Shown here piece after piece: positions 1-9,070 of a stretch of DNA of 64,000 nucleotides. Within the stretch, counting starts at the first letter, position 1. Each line of letters opens with the position of its first letter. The position numbers and the translations under genes are program-made. A model generated the notes under the pieces. It saw nothing but the letters and a program-made list of their open reading frames with translations. It was not told the origin of the DNA and did not search any database. The stretch is from Bryum argenteum (taxonomy: Eukaryota; Streptophyta; Bryopsida; Bryales; Bryaceae): contig CM073325.1 in the NCBI GenBank assembly GCA_037043015.1, positions 17,525,001 through 17,589,000 on the forward strand, read 5' to 3'.

Positions 1-393
1 TCTTGAAATTTGACTTCACATGAGTGATATTTCTTTCCTTCCATTTTCCACTGGAAAGAACAAGCTATTCACGTATTTTCGTATGTTTGCAAACACTATC
101 AATGTGAATGTGGTTCAAAACCATCAGCCTTAGTCACAACCAAAGGATCAACCTTGTTCGTGTATGTGATTGGTTAAATTCTTGCTGAGCCAATCGAAAC
201 TCCATTCAGGCACACTTCTAATTTGTGAAGAGAATGTTTCAAATATAGATTACTGTACAAGGTCTAAAAATATTTGCCTCTTATTGCTACCTTCATTGAT
301 GGATTGCCTTACACGGGAGGGAGCGCCATGTGGCGCCTTCATCCTCATCTGCACCAAGTGCTAAGTGTCAGCTTATTACTCATCAGCTTTTAG

Positions 394-400
394 TATATAA
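394..400 (+). promoter_or_regulatory. Candidate TATA box of the dehydrin-like gene
   Basis: The motif TATATAA stands about 127 bases before the ATG at 527, so initiation near 425-430 would give a 5' UTR of about 100 bases. About 60 bases upstream (323-336) lies GCGCCATGTGGCGC, an inverted repeat around CATGTG, a core reported for plant drought-response MYC/NAC factors. No ABRE (ACGTG core) is visible just upstream. The TATA call rests on sequence and spacing only. Confidence 0.55.
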
Positions 401-526
401 ACCTCAACATGAACATCCACTCTCATCATTCAATACTGATTCATTGTATCTTCATCACTATCATCGTCTAACTACAGATTCTACTTTCGATCTCTTTGCA
501 TTCATTCACAGTTTCGATCAGCAAGC

Positions 527-1196
527 ATGGACAAGATCAAGGACATGATGCACGGCGGCCACAAGAAGGAAGAGGATACCACAACCACCACCACCACCCC
601 CATGACCACCACTGGTGGCTATGGCGCTGAGGGTCAGACCACGGAGGGCGGACACGAGAAGAAGGGCCTGTTCGGACTCGGTGGCCACAAGAAGGTACAC
701 TTCGATCGAATCGGAACCCAAATGTTATACCAGTGAAATCTAGACTTCGCTACTGATGTTGGTTAATTATAATCGCTTGGTGAACGAATCTGTTCTAGTT
801 GTTGAATGTGATCGGAGATCGTCGATTGCTATTCTAGGGAATGCTTGACTTGCATGATTGTGGATCGGGTGGTCTCCGATGAGGATGGTACTGTCGATCG
901 GGTGGTGAATCGAAACTTGTAGCAAGTTGGAAATGGTTGTATCGATGAGAATGTTCGATTGTTAGAGGATTGGAGTATGTTGAGTTAAGGAATTGGGTAA
1001 CTGTGTATGTGCACAGGAGGGTGAGGAGACAGGGGAGAAGAAGCACGGATTTATGGGCATGGGAGGAGGCGACTCCAGCTCCAGCTCCAGCTCTGACGAG
1101 GAGCGTGAGGGAGCGCGTGAGCGCAACCGCATCCGCCGCGAGCGCCGCGCCAATCGCCAGGCCGTTGCCGGTGCCACCCCGGCCACCATGGAGTAG
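527..1196 (+). CDS. Dehydrin-like (LEA group 2) protein, two exons
   Basis: Exons 527-694 and 1017-1196 with a 322-bp GT-AG phase-0 intron give a 115-residue hydrophilic protein. It opens with MDKIKDMMHGG, which resembles a dehydrin K-segment core. A Thr/Gly-rich linker follows, then two related modules, EKKGLFGLGGHKK (about residues 44-56) and EKKHGFMGMGGGD. Next comes a run of seven serines followed by DEE, a typical phosphorylatable S-segment. The C-terminus is Arg-rich (RERNRIRRERR) and not dehydrin-like. Dehydrins are disordered proteins that protect membranes and enzymes during desiccation and cold. An intron near the S-segment is usual in the family. There is no canonical C-terminal K-segment and no Y-segment, so this is a divergent member or another small LEA-like protein. 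The start is the first ATG after the TATA box. Confidence 0.62.
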
Positions 1197-1238
1197 AGTA
1201 AATCCACCGGCGCTGAGCACGAGAGACTGCACATAACT

Positions 1239-1259
1239 CCTTGAATGATTCATTCAAGG
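1239..1259 (+). other. Perfect 9-bp hairpin in the dehydrin-like 3' UTR
   Basis: CCTTGAATG at 1239-1247 and CATTCAAGG at 1251-1259 form a perfect stem with a 3-nt loop, 43 bases after the stop codon. It could be an mRNA stability element. That role is inferred. Confidence 0.6.
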
Positions 1260-1424
1260 GATGTTGCAGATATTGTGGATTTTCAACTGTACATGTGTAC
1301 ATGATGTCGAAATGCTGTAAAAAAAAGTTACTCGTGACGAATATGAAGCCTGTTGGCATCACTTGGTTTGAATGGAGTATTCGTGCTTGCTGTGATGGAT
1401 TATGCTTTGATTCGCGACTCTTGC

Positions 1425-1430
1425 AATAAA
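1425..1430 (+). terminator. Candidate polyadenylation signal
   Basis: A canonical AATAAA lies 229 bases after the dehydrin-like stop codon and is the nearest good poly(A) signal on this strand. Confidence 0.5.
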
Positions 1431-1783
1431 GTGGTCAACACAATATGATGAAACCACTCACCTTAAATTCCCACTTCCATGATTGATTCTTTCTGTAATT
1501 GATACCAAACCGGCAATGTAACAATACTGTGGCTTCACTGAGAGCTCCGAGTTTGATTCTTACAGTTTCGAGTGATTTTATTCTCCACTGATTCATAATC
1601 CATAGCTGCAACTGCACGCATCCTAGTAAGATAATACACCACTTTTTTGACGCGAATGAAAGTATGTGATTCCAATAAGTCCTCATCGGTAACCAGGCCA
1701 TGGTACACCAATTTGCCTCCTTCAACTCCTTTGGCTCCACACTTTGAACTGTTGGCGCTTGTAACACCAATTGAGCACTGAAA

Positions 1784-1857
1784 ATGAATAGATAGGGAAT
1801 CTGGCTCTGCTCATGAACATCGGTTCTGCTCACAAGCCAGATTCCCTATTATTCATT
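1784..1857. repeat. Near-perfect 23-bp inverted repeat with 28-nt loop
   Basis: The left arm (1784-1806, containing GATAGGGAATCTGGCT) and the right arm (1835-1857, containing AGCCAGATTCCCTATT) are reverse complements apart from a one-base bulge. The total is 74 nt, compatible with a compact microRNA-type foldback or the core of a small MITE. No other copy was seen in the window. Confidence 0.7.
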
Positions 1858-1889
1858 AGATACACTCGAAGATATTTCGTTCTTGTGTT

Positions 1890-1991
1890 ATGAAGGCTCA
1901 AGTGCACCACAAGGGACCCTCCTCACCTGACCCGGATCGAGAAGTCGACCCATACAATACTGTAGCTGGAAGTACGAATAATAATTCTCAG
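1890..1991 (+). other. Exon-like open stretch of unknown status
   Basis: An ATG opens 34 codons (MKAQVHHKGPSSPDPDREVD and onward), ending CAG directly before a strong donor GTATGT. The peptide is hydrophilic and the stretch is more GC-rich than the DNA after 2290. A further open stretch follows at about 2040-2180, but no continuous two-exon model could be established. This may be a first exon or a decayed gene. Confidence 0.25.
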
Positions 1992-2782
1992 GTATGTGTG
2001 CACAAGTACGTAACTACATTATTTTCGAAATTCAGAAGTATGAGAATGCTCCCATTACTGTGGTAATCATGACTGCCGAATATTCCAAAGCCTGGGACCT
2101 CGATCAGGTCCGCTCGGTCCAGCAGAGCATTTGGCCATTGAGGCTCTTACTGTGGAGAATTGCCGAGACTGAGCTTCAATGCTGACGGCCTGTCCTTCCC
2201 ACAATCTACTGTACAGACCTTGGAGCCTCCGTATACCCGACCAACATACAACCCAACTTGCTAGTCGACCAGACTCTATTGCCATATTGAGATTAAGATC
2301 TTAATGCAGATTTAGGTCCAGATTCAGATCTAAACTCAGATTCAGATTTGGATCAAGATTACCAAATCACTACTCAAGTTTAGAAATACATTCAGTACAA
2401 AATCACAACACAAGTCATAATAATTAGAAATTTTTTAAAGGCAACCTCAATAAGTACAAAAACGATTTTCAAGATTTTTGATAATTTCCCAAGTATTTCT
2501 CACACAATCATTAAAAATTCAAGATTTTGGAATTTTGTTTCATAAAAATTTAAAACATTTTTTTTTTAAAAAAAATAAAAAATCATGAATTATAAACTCA
2601 TGAAGGTACCTACTAACCATTCACTTTTTCTATAAATAAAACACAGTATACATTATGCTTACTTTTGTGAATTGTTGTTTTTATACCTCCTTCTAGAAAG
2701 AAAAGTGCATGAAGGTTCAGAAAGCATTATAAATCTCTAATATTTTGAATGGGCATTCTCAACTTAGTTATTTAACCCTTAA

Positions 2783-3017
2783 CCCTTAAACGTCATATGC
2801 TGTCCTGATACCACACCCAAAATCTCTTTTAAAACTCCACTTTTAGCATTATTCTATTTTTAATTTGCGTGAGCTCTATTCTAAGAAAGTATAGATCTCT
2901 TTAAGGTGCTCAGTTTGGAATTTTAAAAATTCCATTTGGTATAATGGAGTGTAAGTTATGACCAAGATTCTCTCAAAAAAAAACCCAACCCCTCGGGCTG
3001 GGTCTGACGTTTAAGGG
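2783..3017. mobile_element. TTAA-flanked short DNA transposon (235 bp), piggyBac-like termini
   Basis: The 13-bp terminal inverted repeat CCCTTAAACGTCA occurs at 2783-2795 and, reverse-complemented, at 3005-3017. TTAA lies immediately outside on both sides (2779-2782, 3018-3021). Termini beginning CCC and a TTAA target duplication are the hallmark of piggyBac elements. The element has no coding capacity and would be non-autonomous. Confidence 0.7.
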
Positions 3018-3021
3018 TTAA

Positions 3022-3621
3022 GCGGGCCGAATGTCGAAAATCGACATTTTGGATGACAGAAACTTTGGAGAGCCATAACTTCTTCATCCGGACTCCGTTT
3101 TGGACGAAATCACTTGGGTTGGGTCCCAAATCAAGTCTAGTTCATGTCATAAAAATCTCAGACCCATACAATGAAGTATAAATTAATGGCATGCATTTCA
3201 GTGATAGCAGCCTAGTTTTAGACATTTTTTCCTTTGTAAAATTTAGGGCAGTTTTCACCATTGCAGGGCCATAATTTGCACAAAGAAATTTTTCTCATGG
3301 TTTTTTTTTGTTCAAGGATGCTACTGAGATGAAGGTGAACAACATTCTAATTGGTGACTTTTTCATTGCAATAAGTCTAATGGTAGCATTTTCACTTTAA
3401 AGTGAAAATGATGAAATTATGTGATCATTTTTGAGTATTAATACATTATGATCTCGCAATCTATGAAGCCTCATGACTCAAAATTTGACCCACATGATGT
3501 TCAATATGTCTACGACAAGATTGTACGGTTGAGATTTGGATAACACACTTTTACCTCCACCTATGACAATGCTTTTGAGGATGTGTTCATTTTACTACAA
3601 ATGAGTCAAACCATTTAGGGG
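3022..3621 (+). mobile_element. Repeat family A, internally deleted copy
   Basis: This sequence recurs at about 6600-7640, 24599-25620, 29996-30971 (reversed), 52200-53060 and 60832-61350. Landmarks are GACATTTTGGATG near the left end, CCCAAATCAAGTCTAGTT, then TTTCACCATTGCA, then GAGTCAAACCATTTAGGGG with TTAA at the right end (3622-3625). This copy is about 600 bp against about 1 kb for the copy at 24.6 kb, so it lacks a central segment. The left end abuts the 235-bp element. Confidence 0.65.
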
Positions 3622-3625
3622 TTAA

Positions 3626-4836
3626 CCCCTAAACGACCAAGGCCTCCGATTTGGCTGTTGGGCTATTTTGGGCAGCCTAAACGAAGGGGTTAGAATCAAT
3701 ATTTTTGCCTAAGATTTTTATTGGATGTTCCCTATACTACAAGGTGTATGTGGGAAAAATTGCAAAGTCAAACTCCACTTTTGGAGTTTTTAAACGCAAA
3801 TTTTCGTTTTCGGCTTTGGGGCGGGCAGAAAAAAACTTTTTATTTTTAACTTTTTTTTGAGATTTTAAAAAAATAATCTTTTCTTGACTGATTTCTTACT
3901 TAGTTTTCCAAGTGACCCCAGTCAAAACTTTTACCAAATCTACAAGGGCACCCTTCAAAAAATTACAAGAACTAGATCCAAAGTTTCTGTAATATTACAA
4001 AAACTTCAAGATTTAGGAATTTTTTGAATTTTTTTTACTCAAAATTCACAAACTCATGAAGGCACCTACTCACCATTCATTTTTGCCCTAAACCAAATAC
4101 AATAAATGTGGTGCATGTTTTACCAAATCCTTGATTTCTACCTTCCTCTAGTAAATAAATTGCATGAAGGTTCAAAAAGCCAAATGAGTGTCTAAAATTC
4201 TGCATGGTAATGCTCAACTTAGTTATCTACATGGAAAAAAATATAATCAAGATTTTTGAGGTATTAAGCATCACGTTATCTTTTGCACAAAGTAGACTAA
4301 GTCTGCTGAAAAAAAAGTTTGCATCAATTTTGAATGCTATGATGTTACAAATGACTAAGATCCAACGGTTGAAATTTTGAACACTACCTCTAATGGTAGA
4401 TATCTTAAAGATCCTACGGTTGAGAATTTCAAAAAAAAATTTAAAAATCCCATACTCCAAAGTTTACATGGTGGTATGAAATTGCAGTTTTGGAGTTTGG
4501 AGCTTTCAAAACACCATGGTCGTTTAGGGTAAAATGGAAAATCATACGAGCAACATTTTTGGAGCAACAATCATCAAGTCTCCCTTTGGTCAAAGTAGGT
4601 CTACTATGTCTCTTGGATGATGCCCAAATAAGTCTTGTATCAATTTTGAATGCTATGATCTCACAACGGTTGATAATTATTTGACATGATATTTTTAATA
4701 GTAGTTTCGTTTGAGATCTTACCGTTAAAAGGCCTTTAAAACAATAAAATTTTCAACCTTACTTCAATGTCTACAAGGTGGTTAAAATTCGCAAGTTCGG
4801 AGTTTGGAGATAAAAAAACGTTCAATCCTTTAAGGG
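3626..4836. mobile_element. TTAA-flanked element, about 1.2 kb
   Basis: The left end is CCCCTAAACGACC directly after TTAA at 3622-3625. The right end is TTTAAGGG before TTAA at 4837-4840. The interior is AT-rich and non-coding, with several motifs of the form CGGTTGA(A/G). The ends match those of the neighbouring elements, but the terminal repeats are short, so this pairing of ends is less certain. Confidence 0.45.
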
Positions 4837-4840
4837 TTAA

Positions 4841-6200
4841 GAGTCAGTTGGGTCAACTTTGAGATTGCAATTGAAAAAGACACTTCCAATTCAGTACATT
4901 AACTTTGCAAATGGAGAATGTTTAACCCCTAAATTTTCTTGTTGTTTTTAGAGCAAGATGTCTCAAAATTGCCTTTTTAAGTCCCGTGCACTCGTGGCCA
5001 TGTGAATCAATGTCTTTCTCTATTTTTAGACGTCCAATCGTAGGATCTTATATCCTCACTTGTTTTTGAGCTACCGCTGAAATTTCCAACTATATATATA
5101 TATATATATAATCCTTATAATTTCCAACTATACATATTATTTTTAAATTTTTTTAAAATTTTCAATTTTTTTTTGGTGAGATGGTAACGTTTAAAGTTGA
5201 TGTAAAGGTTTTTTTGGCCATTGCTGGGGACACGTAGTATAAATGGTGCTAAGGGCAAGCTGAAGTTTATGACCCCTAGAATTTTGGGCATATTTTTCCC
5301 ACAAAGGTAATCAAGTTGAGTACCCTCATCCAAGTTTTAAAGACTCATTCACCATTTTTTACCTTCATGCAAATTATTCTCTTGAAGAAGATGTAAAAAT
5401 AACAATACATAAAAACTTATACCACGGTTGATCATGTATCTATTTTTTAAAATCTCAAAAGATGAATAGGTATCTTCATGAGTTTGTGAATTTTGGGGAA
5501 TTTTTTTTTTGGAAAAGTTTCAAAATCTCGAAACTTTGACAAATCTTGTAAAAAATAATTCAAAAATTACTATACCTTTCTATACCTTTCAGATAGTGAT
5601 AAAGAGAGATGATATTTACCAAATTGAAATAGTTCCGTGGGAACTTGGAGTCCCGCCAACAAGTTCATCTATATATATAACAGAAATAGGCGATCCTTCC
5701 TACCCGCCAACGTACTAACCTACCAACATACAAACCTACCAACCTACCAACCTACCAACCTACCAACCTACCAACCTACCAACCTTTTTTTATGTTTTTT
5801 GGATTATGTTACCAAAAAAAAAAAAAAAAATAAAAAAAAATTAAAAAAAAAAATTAAAAAATTAAAAAAAAAATAAAATGGATATATATAAAAGTAAGAA
5901 ACATAATAAAGTACCATATAAAGAGCTTCTGTGTTGACGGACGGGGACCTTACTAGTTTGATTAAAATTACAAAATGTTAAAATCATTTTGGAAGGCCAA
6001 GGTGTGAACAGAGCTCCACAATCGATAGCGGAGTACAACTTGCCCAATGCCCATGATTCAATTTTGGCACTTTCTGACTCAATGCTACCGTAATCCCTCT
6101 AGACCTCAAGTCACCCACCCCTTCAAAGACATCCTGGAACACAATTCAAGGGGGACTTGTACAGTTACTACTACTCAAGTACAAAAAAAAATTACAAAAA
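4841..6200. other. AT-rich low-complexity spacer
   Basis: No gene is seen. The stretch holds an isolated TTAACCCCTAAA end at 4922-4933, a TA microsatellite at about 5090-5110, an (AACCTACC)n array at about 5715-5785 and a long A-rich tract at 5811-5878. Small open frames here translate the microsatellite and are not genes. Confidence 0.6.
5710..5785. repeat. 8-bp tandem repeat (AACCTACC)n
   Basis: About eight to nine mostly perfect octamer units, followed within 30 bases by an A-rich tract of nearly 70 bases. It is a simple-sequence array. Confidence 0.9.
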
Positions 6201-6201
6201 T

Positions 6202-6426
6202 ACTACACTAAATTTGATAATTAGTGTTAGATTATTATAAGATTTGAAAATGCTTTAAGTTTTTACTTTTGCTTAAAAAATTTTACCAAGAGCATTGATT
6301 CCCATACTATACAAGGACCCCCATCTTGGCCAATATAGTGGGTAAAATTATTGAACAATAGTAAAAAATTAAAACATGTTTATGTAAATTAGTGTATCTA
6401 ACACTAATTATCAAATTTAGTGTAGT
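6202..6426. mobile_element. MITE with perfect 31-bp inverted repeats
   Basis: The 31 bases at 6202-6232 (ACTACACTAAATTTGATAAT...) are an exact reverse complement of 6396-6426. The 225-bp element is AT-rich and non-coding. The inner part of each arm (CACTAAATTTG...ATTAGTG) is nearly self-complementary. No clear target duplication is visible. Perfect arms suggest recent movement or homogenisation. Confidence 0.8.
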
Positions 6427-6599
6427 CTTTAATCAGCGCATAACTATTGTATCTTTATTTGTGGAACTTAATTTGGTATTCGTGAATATAACTTTTCACA
6501 ACTTTTCAGGGTTGCATATGCTTCAGGGATTGAACTTTCTCTCTACAGTATAAAATGTTGACATTTGGGTGGTTGGGGAAAATTCTTCCATCTATGTAA

Positions 6600-6886
6600 A
6601 ATTAAGCCCTTAATTGGGCCGAATGTCAAAAAACAACATTTTGGACGCCTACAACAACTTTTAAGAACCATAACTTCTTTATCTATAGTTAGTTTTGAAT
6701 CATATTACTTGCGTTGTGTCCCAAATCAAGTCTAGTTTGTGTGATAAAATTGGCAGACTCATACGATGAAGTATGAATAAATGACATGCATTTTAGTGAA
6801 GGGAGCTCTTGTTTTTGAGTTTTCAAACATGGGTCATGTTTTACCATTGTGAAGCAATTATGAGAAATCAAGAAGATGTTCTTTGG

Positions 6887-6962
<76 letters not shown>

Positions 6963-7640
6963 ATCATGATCTTGAGATGTAGGCTAACAACTTCCTAGTT
7001 GGAATATTTTTTATCCTGATAAATTTGGTTCTCGCTTTGCAACGATGTTTCTATCTTAAAATTAAGTAAATAAATGGATAGTTTCTGAGGAGCTATATCT
7101 CCTTCATCCACCATTGGATTTTGACGTTATTTTTTGGGATGGATTCCAATTAGAGTCTAGTTTTAGTGGTAGAAACATTGAAAAAATTGAAGATGGATTG
7201 AAACTAAGGCATAGATTTAAGTGCAAAGGGTTAAGATTCGGACTGTTTTTCCTTCCTAAATTTTTTGGTAGTTTCACCATTGCAAGGTCATTTTTTGCAC
7301 AAAGAAGCTTCTCTCATGGATTTTTTTGTTCAAGGGTGTTAATGAGATGAAGGTAAACATCTTTTAGAGTTGGTGATTTTTTTATTGCAATAAGTATATC
7401 GGTTGCATTTTCACTTCAAAGTGAAAAGGTTGAGATTCTGTGATGTTTTTTGAGTACTAGGGCAAATATGTTACGATCTTTGAGTGTATGAAGCCTCATG
7501 ACTCAAAATTTGGGCCACATGGTGTACGATATGTTTATCACAAATTTGTACGGTTGAGATGTAAATAACTTACCTTCGTTTCTTTTTATGACACTCTTCA
7601 AATTATAATACGTGATTGAAAGTCTAGTATGGCTCGTGCT
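6600..7640 (+). mobile_element. Repeat family A, long copy with TA insertion
   Basis: The family A landmarks occur in order: a degenerate CCCTTAATTGGGCCGAATGTC left end, CCCAAATCAAGTCTAGTTTG, CAAGGTCATTTTTTGC and CAAAATTTGGGCCACATGG. A (TA)n run at about 6893-6958 occupies the place where the 24.6-kb copy has a short AT-rich linker, so the microsatellite grew inside the element. The right end is eroded. No coding region is seen. Confidence 0.6.
6893..6958. repeat. (TA)n microsatellite
   Basis: About 33 uninterrupted TA dinucleotides inside the family A copy. Confidence 0.97.
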
Positions 7641-8236
7641 GCTTTGCTACTAATTTTTTTATTTTTTAAAATTTTATTTGTATTTTTTTGTATTTTTTAA
7701 ACAATGATTGCAAACACTTAGAACTTAGAATTAGAAAGGACAAGCTCGGGATTTGACAACAAACTAGAGCAACCCCAACCTCAATATTCTAAGTATTAAT
7801 ATTATTTTTCACGTCACAGTCATAGAAGAAGGAGATCATTCTTTGGTGTCAAGCTTCACGTGACTCATTTAATCTTGCTCTTAGCGGATGGGCAAATGAG
7901 AGATTTCCTACTTCTCGCTAACACTGAAATGAAGTGACACTTATTAGAATTTCAAATAATCAAGCATCCTTCGCAGTAAAAAGTAAAGAGTGGCCTAGAG
8001 CAAAAGAATTTGTAAGATTGTCTCACTTGTTGTTGGAAAGACAACGTACACTTGGTTTCTTATAATGGAGGAGGAATAAGTGTGACCTTGACATTGAATA
8101 GAGTTCTGATGGGATTTGCATTCTTAAAAATGGTATTCTCTTACAAAACTTCTTCTCAATTGCTTATATTTAATAAATTTTGAGAATTGTATATTTCTCC
8201 AAGAAGATTCTATAATTGTTAGCTGTTAACCCTCAA
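7641..8236. other. AT-rich spacer without recognisable features
   Basis: No gene, tRNA or terminal repeat was recognised here. Confidence 0.5.
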
Positions 8237-8308
8237 CCCTTAAACGCTCGGCCCCTCTGAAAATACACTAAAAAGCATGGCCGAGGGGCATGCTTGGGCG
8301 TTTAAGGG
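8237..8308. mobile_element. Minimal 72-bp TTAA-type element
   Basis: CCCTTAAACGCTCGGCCCC at the left and its imperfect complement ending GGGCGTTTAAGGG at the right almost make up the whole element. TTAA follows on the right (8309-8312), and TCAA, a one-base variant, precedes on the left. A second unit of about 360 bp continues to GGGCGTTTAAGGG and TTAA at 8668-8671. Its start holds a perfect palindrome, AAGGTGACCC (8319-8328) with GGGTCACCTT (8332-8341). Confidence 0.55.
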
Positions 8309-8677
8309 TTAAACGCCCAAGGTGACCCGAGGGGTCACCTTCCAACATAATTTTCTCTATAGTTGTCACTGTACTCAACTTTTCACTTATATTTTGATGT
8401 CAAACTGATCACCTTCTTGTGATGCATTTAAAAAGTGAAATTTTACAATTCAAATCACAATTTGTATGAGTGATTTTGTGCTTTGAAAGGATTGTGGTAG
8501 GTAGCTTAGGATTGTACATAACTTTGTAGGAGGTTGCATGCTCATCATTGATTGGTGCATTCATGATGCCCAAGTTCAAAAAGTGCAATATTCATGATGC
8601 CCAAGTCCAAAAGATGCTGTGATCCAATTTTGGGCTGCCCGTTTAACACCCCACGGGCGTTTAAGGGTTAACGTCTC

Positions 8678-8684
8678 TATAAAT
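8678..8684 (+). promoter_or_regulatory. Candidate TATA box of the aldehyde dehydrogenase gene
   Basis: CTCTATAAAT matches the plant TATA consensus and is the best candidate before the ATG at 9071. It begins only 7 bases after the TTAA that ends the upstream MITE. Initiation near 8710 would give a 5' UTR of about 360 bases containing a genuine ATG-initiated 85-codon upstream frame (8749-9006). Confidence 0.45.
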
Positions 8685-9070
8685 GTTAACTTTGATCCAC
8701 TCCCCAGGATTAACATTTCCAGAGGGTAGGTAGACTGTTAATAGGATAATGAAGCCGGGATGGGAGCTTCCGGCATTTCAGCGTCCGACGACACTCGCAA
8801 CGCCGGTCTCGTCATCTTCACACGCGCCATCACGGCAACTCTCGGATCACGAGCCTTCGATCAAATCTTGTTTAATCCGGTGTCACTACCCTCCCTTCAA
8901 ATATTCAATTTCACCAATAGATCCATCTAATCGTCACAACTTTCTCACTCTGGGTGGGTGGAGCTTGCACAGAGCTCGTGGTAGCGATTTGGTCGCTGTA
9001 CGTTGAACAGGAACTGTCCATTGCGTGCTCAAAAGCGGCAGGAGATTAGCTAGTTCGAGGTGGGTAATCC

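Noticed and set aside
3611..3637. CCCTAAA and TTTAGGG words at element ends look like plant telomere repeats
   Set aside because: They occur singly, in inverted pairs next to TTAA, never as tandem arrays, so they are transposon termini rather than interstitial telomere.
5637..5876. Tyr/Gln/Pro/Thr repeat protein followed by poly-Lys
   Set aside because: It is a translation of the AACCTACC octamer array and the adjacent A-rich tract.
8749..9006. 85-codon ATG frame upstream of ALDH as a separate gene
   Set aside because: It lies in the likely 5' leader, has no family resemblance, and is better regarded as an upstream open frame.
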